Source of the DNA: Acidobacteriota bacterium
GTDB lineage: Bacteria > Acidobacteriota > Thermoanaerobaculia > Gp7-AA8
Direction of reading: 5' to 3'
DNA length: 64,000 nucleotides
NCBI GenBank assembly: GCA_021325515.1
Contig: JAJPHC010000058.1
Span: 1-64,000, forward strand
The position numbers and the translations under genes are program-made. Below the pieces are notes generated by a model. That model had not been told where the DNA came from. It searched no databases and was given only the letters and a program-made list of their open reading frames with translations. Positions 19,153 to 27,056 of this stretch are shown piece by piece (position 1 is the stretch's first letter; each line of letters starts with the position of its first letter).

Positions 19153-19791
19153 TCAAGTCGATCGTATTGCCTTCGCGGGCACACCAACAACCACCGTTGA
19201 CGGAGGGACATCACGAGTCACCACTGCTCCCGCGCCGACGATCGCGTCCGCTCCGATCCGCAGCCGCGGAAGCACGGTCGCACCAGCCGCGATCCACGCT
19301 CCCCTGCCGACGTGTACCAGTCCCGTCAGCGTGGCGCCTGGGCCGATCTCGGCACCATCCTCGAGCACACACTCGTGATCGACGCTCGCTTTCGTATTCA
19401 CGATACATTGTCTTCCCAGCACAGCATGAACCTCGACGATCGCACCGGCGTGAATTTGTGCCCCATCCCCGATCTGCGCGCTCCTCGCAATGATCGCCGA
19501 GCGATGGATTGCGCTGATGGGGGCGAGCCCCTGAGACTCGAGCCGCTCGGCGATCCGAAGGCGCACGTTCCCATGCGGGTTACCGATCGTCACGCAGAAT
19601 CCGGCAGCTACGCCTCGCTGTGCCTGATACCAGGAATCAAATTCACTCCCGTGGTAGAGCGGCACGTCCCGGAATGGGGGGGTGAGGTTCTTCGTATCAT
19701 CGAAGACCGCGATGAGCTCATCACCCTGCTCCTCGATGACCGGCCGCATCACCTTCGCCTGACCTGTGCCGCCCCAAAAAATCAACTTCAT
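19153..19791 (-). CDS. NeuD/PglD/PerB-type sugar N-acetyltransferase
   Basis: A 212-residue acetyltransferase with an N-terminal Rossmann-like PglD_N domain (KLIFWGGTGQAKVMRPVIEE) and a C-terminal left-handed beta-helix of hexapeptide repeats (IGDGAQIHAGAIVE through IGADAIVGAGAVV). The catalytic histidine is H139 in NTKASVDHECVL, as in PglD. Enzymes of this type acetylate the 4-amino group of nucleotide-bound amino sugars. PerB does so on GDP-perosamine. Its position directly before the perosamine-synthase-like gene supports that reading. It overlaps the upstream aminotransferase gene by 4 nt (ATGA). Confidence 0.9.
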   Translation of the reverse strand: MKLIFWGGTGQAKVMRPVIEEQGDELIAVFDDTKNLTPPFRDVPLYHGSEFDSWYQAQRGVAAGFCVTIGNPHGNVRLRIAERLESQGLAPISAIHRSAIIARSAQIGDGAQIHAGAIVEVHAVLGRQCIVNTKASVDHECVLEDGAEIGPGATLTGLVHVGRGAWIAAGATVLPRLRIGADAIVGAGAVVTRDVPPSTVVVGVPAKAIRST

Positions 19792-20858
19792 GACGAAAAC
19801 GACAGGACCGTGTCGATGACGATCTGCTGGTCGCTCTCCGTCAGTTCCGGATACATCGGCAACGAAAGAACCGTCGCTGCTGCGTTTTCGGTGACCGGCA
19901 GCGAACCGTTCGTGGCAAATGCGGGCTGTTGATGCACGGCGACGGGGTAATGAACCAGTGCGCCGACGTCGTGCGCCTTCAGATGCGCCTGCAGTGCGTC
20001 GCGCCGTTCCGAGGTAATCACGTAGAGGTGGTAGACATGTTCCACTCCGCTACGCACGTCCGGAGTCCTGACTACTCCTGCCAGGGCCTGGTCGTAACGC
20101 GCGGCGATCGCGCGACGGCGCGCGTTGTCGGCATCGAGATAGCGCAACTTCACGCGAAGGATCGCTGCCTGCAGCTCGTCCAGACGGCTGTTCCATCCGT
20201 CGGTGCTGCTGACGTAGCGCTGCGCCCATCCGTACTCACGAAAGAGGCGTAGCCTGCGTGCCAGCTCGTCGTCATTCGTGACGACAGCGCCGCCGTCTCC
20301 GATCGCGCCGAGGTTCTTCGTCGGATAAAAACTGAATGCACCGGCGATCCCGCGTGAACCTGCGCGCCGCCCGCGATCGCGGGCACCATGTGCCTGAGCA
20401 CAATCCTCGAGGACCGGAAACCCGAAGCTCATGATCGGCTCGAGATCCGCCGGCTGCCCGTAGATATGGACCGGCACGATCGCTTTCGTTCTTGGTGTAA
20501 TCGCCTGTTGGATGAGACTTGGATCGATCGTCCAGGTTCGCGGCTCGATATCGACGAAAACCGGCGTCGCGCCACACAGCCGGATCGCGGACGCCGTCGC
20601 CACAGCCGTGTGTGCGGTGGTAATCACTTCATCACCGGCTCCGACACCCAGCGCCGCAAGCGCAACGTGCAGCGCCTCGGTACCCGATCCCACGCCGACT
20701 GCGTGCTTCACTTCGCAATAGGTGGCGAACTCACGCTCGAAGGCCTCTACCTCGGGCCCAAGAATGTAACGGCCATTGGCCAGAACATTCGCAATCGCTG
20801 CGTCGATCTCTTCGCGATGCGCGTTGTATTGCTCGCGCGGATTCGAGCAGAGAATCAC
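19788..20858 (-). CDS. DegT/DnrJ/EryC1 aminotransferase (FdtB/QdtB-like)
   Basis: A 356-residue PLP sugar aminotransferase, distinct from its neighbour at 18.0-19.1 kb. The PLP lysine is K181 in FSFYPTKNLGAIGDGGAV, a context typical of 3-amino sugar makers (FdtB, QdtB, DesV types). GVGSGTEALHVALAALG (residues 55-71) and EDCAQAHGA are also standard. The start is a GTG (20856-20858) that overlaps the methyltransferase stop by 4 nt (GTGA), so translation is coupled. An in-frame TTG-type extension upstream is rejected because it lies inside the methyltransferase gene. The sugar nucleotide is not known. Confidence 0.88.
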   Translation of the reverse strand: MILCSNPREQYNAHREEIDAAIANVLANGRYILGPEVEAFEREFATYCEVKHAVGVGSGTEALHVALAALGVGAGDEVITTAHTAVATASAIRLCGATPVFVDIEPRTWTIDPSLIQQAITPRTKAIVPVHIYGQPADLEPIMSFGFPVLEDCAQAHGARDRGRRAGSRGIAGAFSFYPTKNLGAIGDGGAVVTNDDELARRLRLFREYGWAQRYVSSTDGWNSRLDELQAAILRVKLRYLDADNARRRAIAARYDQALAGVVRTPDVRSGVEHVYHLYVITSERRDALQAHLKAHDVGALVHYPVAVHQQPAFATNGSLPVTENAAATVLSLPMYPELTESDQQIVIDTVLSFSS

Positions 20859-22075
20859 GAAACGACCTCGACGCGGGGCACATAGACGATCCACCGTCCG
20901 CCGGCTTCGCGGAACGCGGTTTCCTTGCTCATGATCTCGTCGCGGTGATTCCAGCCGAAGAGAAGCGCGTAGTCGGGATAATTCCTCGCAAACTCATCAT
21001 GCGATCGCACGGGGATGTGCACCCCCGGACTGAATTTCCCCTGCTTGATCGGCGTCGTGTCGCTGATGAACTCCACGAGTTGCGGCGTGATGCCGCAATA
21101 GTTGGTCACGGTCGTGCTCTTCGATGTGGCAGCGTAACCGGCAACGCGCCGCCCCTCATCACGGCACGATTGCAGAAGCGTGCGCAGATCGTCGCGCGAG
21201 CGTTCCACATTCGCCCGCAAACGGTCATAGCACTCCGGCGTCTCGAGTCCGAGCTGCGCTTCGCGACGCGCGACCTCATGCACCGAGTCGCCAGCCGGAT
21301 AGGCGCCCTGATGCGCGACGACATACCTCATCGAGCCGCCATGGACGTGTTGCGGAATCGCTTCGATGATCTCCATCCCATGCATCGCAAACAGATTGCG
21401 CAGCGAGCTGACGGAGAAGTAGAACGCGTGCTCGTCGTAGATCTGATCGTAGGAAGTCTTCTCGACGATATCGCCGAGAAACGGATCTTCGAAGATCAGA
21501 ACACCTGCCGGTTTCAGCAACAGCCGGATCCCTTCGATCACCGAGTGCATGTAAGGGATGTGGCACATCACATTCGCGCCGAGGAATGCGTCGGCCTGTC
21601 CGTTTTCGTCGCGGATGCGGCGCGCAAGATCCTCATCGAAGAATTCCGTGATGGTCCGGACGCCACGCTCACGCGCCACCTCCGCAACATTCGACGACGG
21701 TTCGATGCCGAGATGACGGATGCCACGCTCTGCGAAGTGACGAAGCATGATCCCGTCATTGCTTCCGATCTCGCAGATGAACGGATCATCCGATGCGAGA
21801 TAGCGATCGCGAACGAAGGATGCGAAGCCGGCGAAATGCCGCTGCATCCATGCGGATGTCGACGAGAAAAATGCGTAGTTCTCGTGAAACATCCGGCTGC
21901 GATCGACGAGCTCGGTCAACTGCACCATCGAACACTTCGGACAGTGCGCGACCCGTAGGTTGAAAAAGTATTCGTCTTTGAATTGTTCAGGAGACAGGAA
22001 CCCGTTCGCGATGGGCATCGGCCCGAAATCCAAAAACGGCTCGATGGGCGTTTCGCAGATGAGACATGAAGGCAT
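20855..22075 (-). CDS. Sugar C-methyltransferase (TylC3/NovU family)
   Basis: A 406-residue SAM-dependent enzyme with three parts: an N-terminal zinc-binding module with four cysteines (CLICE near residue 4 and CPKC near residue 50), a central Rossmann methyltransferase domain (FICEIGSNDGIMLRHFAERG) and a C-terminal Methyltransf_14-like domain (RVAGYAATSKSTTVTNYCGI). This layout is that of NDP-4-keto-deoxysugar C-3 methyltransferases, so a branched-chain sugar is expected in the polymer. The C-terminus ends in a GTGA overlap with the aminotransferase gene. The ATG at 22075 is chosen because the family zinc module starts there. Confidence 0.9.
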   Translation of the reverse strand: MPSCLICETPIEPFLDFGPMPIANGFLSPEQFKDEYFFNLRVAHCPKCSMVQLTELVDRSRMFHENYAFFSSTSAWMQRHFAGFASFVRDRYLASDDPFICEIGSNDGIMLRHFAERGIRHLGIEPSSNVAEVARERGVRTITEFFDEDLARRIRDENGQADAFLGANVMCHIPYMHSVIEGIRLLLKPAGVLIFEDPFLGDIVEKTSYDQIYDEHAFYFSVSSLRNLFAMHGMEIIEAIPQHVHGGSMRYVVAHQGAYPAGDSVHEVARREAQLGLETPECYDRLRANVERSRDDLRTLLQSCRDEGRRVAGYAATSKSTTVTNYCGITPQLVEFISDTTPIKQGKFSPGVHIPVRSHDEFARNYPDYALLFGWNHRDEIMSKETAFREAGGRWIVYVPRVEVVS

Positions 22076-22104
22076 CCTCACGATTCTAACCGCGCTTGCG
22101 GCGT

Positions 22105-22300
22105 TCACGTGTGATCCGGTGCATCGATGCCGAGGTTCCGGCAGATCTTACGCACCAACTCGTCCTTGATCTCGCTGTGCCGCGGCACGGATGAACGTTT
22201 CCCAAGCGACTGGTTGATGTACCACGAATGACGTCCGCCTTCCCGCATGAGGACACAGCCATGTTGATTCAACCAGCCGCTCGAATGTCCTCCGCTTCAT
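22105..22300 (-). pseudogene. hicA: HicA-type toxin gene with a one-base frameshift
   Basis: HicA toxins are small double-stranded-RNA-binding-fold mRNA interferases. Reading from the ATG at 22300 gives MKRRTFERLV. After one extra base the reading would continue as NQHGCVLMREGG, with RHSWYINQ, KRSSVPRH, EIKDELVRKICRNLGI and a stop at 22105. The span is 196 nt, one more than 65 codons. The likely extra base is the G after GTT in GGTTGAATCAACATGG (read on minus), about 33 nt from the start. The start overlaps the hicB stop by 4 nt (ATGA). A shortened product from an internal TTG is conceivable but would lack the first helix. A sequencing or assembly error is the main alternative. Confidence 0.8.
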
Positions 22301-22506
22301 ACTGCGATGCGGATCTCCTCGAATCCCGCTTCGGCCGTGGCGCGGGCTTCCGCACGATTCGCCTCAAGCGCTTCGTGCAATGTGACTCGAAGAGTCTCGA
22401 TGAGGTCGTCTCTTGTCCGCTCCTGGCAATTCACGCCGGGAAGCTCCTCGATCCAGCCGATCCACCATTCGTCCACTTGCTTGATAATCGCCGTGTATTC
22501 AGCCAT
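22297..22506 (-). CDS. hicB: HicB-type antitoxin
   Basis: A 69-residue protein with the partial RNase H-like fold of HicB antitoxins: YTAIIKQVDEWWIGWIEELPGVNCQERTRDDL followed by a helix (LRVTLHEALEANRAEA). It has no extra DNA-binding domain visible, so any autoregulation would need another mode. It is encoded before the toxin with an ATGA overlap. The toxin reading frame is broken, so the antitoxin may be a relic or may still neutralise HicA proteins made elsewhere. The gene sits between the C-methyltransferase and a GT2 gene, a plausible insertion point within the sugar locus. Confidence 0.85.
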   Translation of the reverse strand: MAEYTAIIKQVDEWWIGWIEELPGVNCQERTRDDLIETLRVTLHEALEANRAEARATAEAGFEEIRIAV

Positions 22507-22550
22507 GACTCCACGATGTTACAAGGGTGACCCTCGTTCGAGCCGAACCA

Positions 22551-23483
22551 TCAGGATGACCGGGGCTTGAAACCAAGGGACCGCTTCACGCGCGAGAGAA
22601 CCTTCCAGATCGGAGTCCGTCCCGGAATCAACTCCCGGCGCGGGAAGTCGTCGCGCAGGATCACGGCCGGAAAGAGAGCGGCTGCACGATAGAGCTCGAT
22701 CGTGCGCCGGAGCCACTGCACGTCCGAGAGGTAGTGTGCGTGAGTGAGATGGATACCGAGTTCGGCCTTGCGTCGCAACTCGGCTGAGGGCGATTCGCGC
22801 GCGATCCACGATCGAACGGCCGTTTCCCAATGATGCGAGATGCGTGCACCGATTCGATCGCGCTGCTCGTCGTGATAGCGATAGCGGCCGAGAAGAACGT
22901 CGAGCTTGCGCGTGGAAAAGTGCGTGGCGATGCGAAGGTAGTGATCTGCATCGGGAGCATACGGAATGTCGGGGTTCCATCCTCCTACGCGATCGAGGGC
23001 TGCTTTCGTGAAAAACGCGGAGGGCTGCGGGATGAAGGAAAACTTCGCGAGGTAATCAGCGAGGGCGAATGGCGGGAGGCTCGTGCGCCCGATCAGCCGC
23101 GATTCCGCATCGATGTATTCGACATCGCCGTAGACCAGGCCGAGAGAAGGATCCGACGCGAATGCTGCTACGACGGCTCGAATGGCCCCCGGCAGGTACG
23201 TATCGTCAGAGCTTTGGATTGCCTGAATGGCTCCGCTGGCGAGATTCAGACCTTTGTTGACCGCATCGACGACGCCACGATCCGGCTCCGACCACCAGCG
23301 AAGCTCCGGGCGTTCGCCATAGCTGCGGAGCACTTCGACCGTTTCATCGTTCGACGCACCGTCGAGCACGAGCACTTCGATGGGGCGATAATCCTGCGCG
23401 AGCACCGAATCGATCGTCTCGCGAATGAAGCGTCCCTGGTTGTAGCTGGGGATGACGACGGAGACGAGCGGCTGCGTCATCAT
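22551..23483 (-). CDS. GT2 family glycosyltransferase
   Basis: A 310-residue inverting GT-A fold enzyme. The N-terminal block is SVVIPSYNQGRFIRETIDSVLAQ. It is followed by EVLVLDGASNDETVEVL, then the metal-binding region IQSSDDTYLPGA (where DxD is usual). LVYGDVEYID and RVGGWNPDIPYAPDADHYLRIA (acceptor-side ED-like motif) occur later. The C-terminal ~70 residues are basic with no membrane segment. It shares a base or two with the preceding gene (TGATG at 23481-23485), so the two are coupled. Either of two adjacent ATGs can be the start. The transferred sugar is unknown. Confidence 0.9.
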   Translation of the reverse strand: MMTQPLVSVVIPSYNQGRFIRETIDSVLAQDYRPIEVLVLDGASNDETVEVLRSYGERPELRWWSEPDRGVVDAVNKGLNLASGAIQAIQSSDDTYLPGAIRAVVAAFASDPSLGLVYGDVEYIDAESRLIGRTSLPPFALADYLAKFSFIPQPSAFFTKAALDRVGGWNPDIPYAPDADHYLRIATHFSTRKLDVLLGRYRYHDEQRDRIGARISHHWETAVRSWIARESPSAELRRKAELGIHLTHAHYLSDVQWLRRTIELYRAAALFPAVILRDDFPRRELIPGRTPIWKVLSRVKRSLGFKPRSS

Positions 23484-24613
23484 CAGCCGATCAGCCGCAC
23501 GGCCTCGAGCCACGCCCGCATGTGCGCCGCGGTATCGCGCAAAAAGGCGTCGCCCCCCTGATCCCAGATGAAGCCTTTGTAGTGGCTGCTGCGCGCCTCG
23601 AGCTCATCGGCCAGGTGCGCATACAACTCAGGGTACGAGCTGCCCTGCAGTTTCGCCTCGGTGAGCCACGGCAGAAGGTCGTCGAGGAGCACGACGCCGG
23701 CGAGCTCGTGATAGAGATCCTTGAAAAGGTTGTGCGGCGTGCGGCGGTGATCGGCTACGGGTGAACCGATCCGGATCGTTTCGCCGCGCGCCTTCACGCA
23801 GGCCTGGCAGAGATAGCCGCTGAGAATGTCGCCATAGCGATCGATGGAAAGTCCGCCAACGTCGAACCCCATGCGCACGTAGTAGTACGCGGCGATCGCC
23901 TCGCGGGAGATGGCGGTATTCTGCGTGTTGATGGGCGACCACGTGTTGCGCCCGAGGAAGTGAGATGTTGATTCGGCGCCGGAAACGCGAGGCGCGATCG
24001 CGATCCGGGTGAGCGCATCGACATCGGGGTCCGTGAGCCACAGGCCTGCATTCATCGCCACCCGCGCCGTGCGGTGCGCGGCCGCGAATGTTCGTGACTT
24101 CTGGCGCGCAAAATACGGGAACCCGCGCGGATAAATTTCGGCTTGCACGGACGTTGAGAGAAGACTGCCAATATTGAACCAGCGGTCGCTGCTCTCGGAT
24201 TCGTTTGCGTCGACTTCATCTCCGACAACCGAATGCTCTCGTACGAAGTCGGAGTTGGCGAGGCAGAAATTGTCGTCATCAATCGAAATCATCACATCGA
24301 CGCCGCGATCCAGAGCCATCAGGAAGCCGACGTTGCGACGGTTGTCGGTGTTGTACGGAATGCGGTCCCTCATCGAGGGAAACTTCGAAAGGAATCCTTC
24401 CTGCTCCTCAAGAGTGGGGCAGGCGATACGAAATCCGCGACGCTTCGCGTCGTCGCAAGCCGTCAGCACACTCTCAGGGGTCTTGCGGTCGATAATGACG
24501 ATGAGCCCGACATGGTCACGGTGGCCATGCCGGTCGAGATTATCGAGATATCCTTCGAGGAACCTGGGCTCGAAGATAGTAGTAACAACGATTTCAACGG
24601 TCTTCTCGTTCAC
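23483..24613 (-). CDS. Reversibly-glycosylated-polypeptide-like protein (GT75-like)
   Basis: A 376-residue soluble protein that resembles plant RGP/UDP-arabinopyranose mutase proteins. Marks: VEIVVTTIFEPRFLEGYL at the start, the metal-binding DDD at residues 112-114 (MISIDDDNF), RGFPYFARQ around residues 163-171 where RGPs have RGYPFSLRE with their glycosylated arginine, and NAGLWLTDPDVDA at 189-200 where RGPs have GLWLNIPDYDA. If the likeness is functional it would interconvert UDP-arabinopyranose and UDP-arabinofuranose, or act as a related glycosyltransferase. The GTG start (24611-24613) follows GGTGAG. It diverges from the GT4 gene at 24670. Confidence 0.65.
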   Translation of the reverse strand: MNEKTVEIVVTTIFEPRFLEGYLDNLDRHGHRDHVGLIVIIDRKTPESVLTACDDAKRRGFRIACPTLEEQEGFLSKFPSMRDRIPYNTDNRRNVGFLMALDRGVDVMISIDDDNFCLANSDFVREHSVVGDEVDANESESSDRWFNIGSLLSTSVQAEIYPRGFPYFARQKSRTFAAAHRTARVAMNAGLWLTDPDVDALTRIAIAPRVSGAESTSHFLGRNTWSPINTQNTAISREAIAAYYYVRMGFDVGGLSIDRYGDILSGYLCQACVKARGETIRIGSPVADHRRTPHNLFKDLYHELAGVVLLDDLLPWLTEAKLQGSSYPELYAHLADELEARSSHYKGFIWDQGGDAFLRDTAAHMRAWLEAVRLIG

Positions 24614-24669
24614 ATTCTCACCAGATGGAATTGTAGTTGAGGAAACGAAGCGAATCGGGGGCAACGAGC

Positions 24670-25758
24670 TTGACGAAGGTTCTGGCAGTTCTTGAGGCAG
24701 GCGATCGGTGGCCAAGCGGGGTCGTCCGGGGAACGATCTATCGCGACTTCTTCAAGCGCGACGGAATCGAAGTCGAATTCGTTGCACGGCAGCCTCTCGC
24801 CGCAATGGATTTCGTTGCAAGCCCACCACGCATCCTTCGCCCAATCGTGTGGAGGCAGAGAATACGACGCCGGATCCTGTCGCGCGCGGAAGTTCACAGT
24901 GAAGCCAGCATCCTGAAGAAGGCCGCTTCGGCAGATGTCGTCTATCTCTCGAAAGTTCTTTCACTGTCTCTCTATGAACGCCTCAAGGAATCGACTACTG
25001 CCCGCATAGTGCTCGATTTCGGAGATTCAGTCTGGCTCTATAACGACGGAGCGAATGAGCACTCCTTTCAGCAAGTACTCCGCATCGTCGATGCTGTAAC
25101 AACGGATAACGCCCGAACAGCCGAATACGTGCGACAGTTCAATTCCGATTGCACCGTGATACCGGATTCTCCTCAACTCGAGGAATTCGATCGCCGACGT
25201 TCGTCAAGAACGCGCTCAATGCGTAGAGACGTTGTGCTGGGATGGTTGGGCACGCCAAGTACTCTGTTCAATCTGTACGAAATCTGGGAGGCACTGGAGA
25301 TCATCGGGCAGCGGCACCCAGACGCGACCATAAGACTCGTCGGAGCAGGGCATGACCCAAACTTGAGGCCTGCATTCGAGAGGATCCGATACTCAATCGT
25401 CGAGAGCTATGATCAGAATCGTATGATCGACGAGGTTCTGGATATGGACATCGGACTATTCCCGTTGCAAAACGTGGAGAGAAGCCGGGTTCGCGGAGTC
25501 CTGAAAGCGGCTATCTACATGTGTGGTGAGGCGGCCGTCGTCGCATCGCCGGTCGGCCAGGTGGTGGATGTAATCCGAAATGGAGAGAACGGTTTGCTGG
25601 CCGGATCCCGCGACGAATGGGTCCGCCAACTTGAGCGCGTGATCCTCGATCGCGAACTACGGTTGCGCCTGACCGCTGAGGGCCTGACATACGTCCGCCA
25701 GCATTTTCGAACAGAGGAAAGTTGGCTCCTTCTAAAGTCAGTCCTTCTCGGCCGGTAA
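24670..25758 (+). CDS. GT4-like glycosyltransferase
   Basis: A 362-residue GT-B fold protein. The N-terminal half (LAVLEAGDRWPSGVVRGTIYRDFF, VVYLSKVLSLSLYERLK, RIVLDFGDSVWLYN) is the acceptor domain. The C-terminal half has VLGWLGTPSTLFNLYEIWEALE, IRLVGAGHDPNLRP and the donor-side stretch GVLKAAIYMCGEAAVVASPVGQVVDVIRNGENGLLAG, which fits GT4. The start is uncertain: a TTG at 24670 is chosen; another TTG at 24637 would overlap the divergent start region. It is the first of three plus-strand GT4 genes (24.7-28.4 kb). Base composition is less GC-rich from here on. Confidence 0.82.
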   Translation: MTKVLAVLEAGDRWPSGVVRGTIYRDFFKRDGIEVEFVARQPLAAMDFVASPPRILRPIVWRQRIRRRILSRAEVHSEASILKKAASADVVYLSKVLSLSLYERLKESTTARIVLDFGDSVWLYNDGANEHSFQQVLRIVDAVTTDNARTAEYVRQFNSDCTVIPDSPQLEEFDRRRSSRTRSMRRDVVLGWLGTPSTLFNLYEIWEALEIIGQRHPDATIRLVGAGHDPNLRPAFERIRYSIVESYDQNRMIDEVLDMDIGLFPLQNVERSRVRGVLKAAIYMCGEAAVVASPVGQVVDVIRNGENGLLAGSRDEWVRQLERVILDRELRLRLTAEGLTYVRQHFRTEESWLLLKSVLLGR

Positions 25759-25761
25759 GAA

Positions 25762-27054
25762 ATGCCCGGAACGGTTCTCTTTACGACCTTTACCTGCTAC
25801 ACGATCGGCGGGTTGCACTCGCGGCAGGCACGGCTCGCTCCGTTACTTGCGAGCCGCGGATGGAAAGCCGTCTTTGGTCTGGCATGGGGGCACCGTTTTA
25901 ACAATCCTGAAGCTTTTCGTAAAGCCTATCCTGATCTCGAAACGGTATTGATGGACGGCCGCACAGGCACTAGAAGCGGCAGACTTCTTGCGATCCGCAA
26001 GGCAATCGATCAATCGCGCGCCGACATAGTCGTTCCAAGCGACATGATCGATGCCTTCGACGTGGTCGCCACCACAAAAGCGACAAGACGTGGTGCGCCG
26101 CGCCTCGTATGCGGCCTTACAGGTTTCCATCCAGATTATATGGCCATGATCAAGTGGTATGCGCCTACGATCGATTACGCGTTCGGTGTCAGCACATTGA
26201 CCGCAAGAGCTCTTATCGACCTGTGTGATATTCCGCCAGAGCGCGTCGCGGCTATCCCGACGGGCGTGGCGCCAGCTATTGTCAAGTGGAAAGATCGCAA
26301 GAGTGGACCCATTCGTCTCGCGTACATCGGCCGTCTTGTTGCAGACAAGAGGCCGCTGGATATCCCGCTTCTCTCGAAACAGCTACATGACCGCGGGGTC
26401 CCTCATGTCATCCACGTGTATGGCGAAGGCGAACTCAAATCGGAGTTGGCTGCGTCGGCATCCGACGCCGTTCATCTCCATGGCCCAATTAGCCCCGAAC
26501 GTCTCTACACACACGTTTATCCAAACCTCGACGCGGCCTTGATTTTTTCGCCAGCAGAAGGAAATCCGAATGCCTTGATGGAAGCGATGGCAAACGGCGT
26601 CGTGCCTGTCTGCAGCGACTACGCGGGACGATTCGAGCAAGGCATCATTAGAAATGGCGAAACCGGGCTTGTATTTCCAGTTGGCGATCTGAGTACTGCC
26701 GCGCGACACATCCAAAGCCTGGCGTCCGACAAGAACTTGCGCACTCGGCTCGCGAGCACCGCTCGACACGAGATCGCCGCCAAACACTCACTAAGCGCGA
26801 TGGGCGACGCCTTCGTTGACATGCTCAACCATACGCTCACAGCTGAACCGCGAGTCGCCTCGATCAACTTGGATCGCGGGAGACCACGGAGTAGGCTCGA
26901 GTCTTTATTCGGTGCCCGGATCGCCGAGACAATTCGCCGCTCCGTCCGATATCGCTACCCTCATCATGATCTCGAAGAATGGCCCAGTACCGAGGTTTTT
27001 CGAGGTCAAAGAGAGATCGCCATGAAAAACCGGCTGCTGCAATGGCTGCAGTAA
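25762..27054 (+). CDS. GT4 family glycosyltransferase (paralog 1)
   Basis: A 430-residue GT-B enzyme. It opens with TVLFTTFTCYTIGGLHSRQARLAPLLASRGWKAVF, then has RLAYIGRLVADKRPLDIPLL (start of the donor domain) and the GT4 donor-site block FSPAEGNPNALMEAMANGVVPVCS near residues 260-283. A C-terminal extension of about 70 residues ends with YPHHDLEEWPSTE. The next gene shares the N-terminal HRFN-PE-F layout, the DGRTGT-GR-LAI motif and the EEWP tail, so the two look like a tandem duplication. It begins 3 bp after the preceding stop. Confidence 0.88.
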   Translation: MPGTVLFTTFTCYTIGGLHSRQARLAPLLASRGWKAVFGLAWGHRFNNPEAFRKAYPDLETVLMDGRTGTRSGRLLAIRKAIDQSRADIVVPSDMIDAFDVVATTKATRRGAPRLVCGLTGFHPDYMAMIKWYAPTIDYAFGVSTLTARALIDLCDIPPERVAAIPTGVAPAIVKWKDRKSGPIRLAYIGRLVADKRPLDIPLLSKQLHDRGVPHVIHVYGEGELKSELAASASDAVHLHGPISPERLYTHVYPNLDAALIFSPAEGNPNALMEAMANGVVPVCSDYAGRFEQGIIRNGETGLVFPVGDLSTAARHIQSLASDKNLRTRLASTARHEIAAKHSLSAMGDAFVDMLNHTLTAEPRVASINLDRGRPRSRLESLFGARIAETIRRSVRYRYPHHDLEEWPSTEVFRGQREIAMKNRLLQWLQ

Positions 27055-27056
27055 CA

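Noticed and set aside
22105-22275. An intact shorter HicA from an internal TTG
   Set aside because: The ATG that overlaps the hicB stop gives the expected HicA N-terminus in the other frame, so a frameshift explains the data better; a short product was not ruled out.
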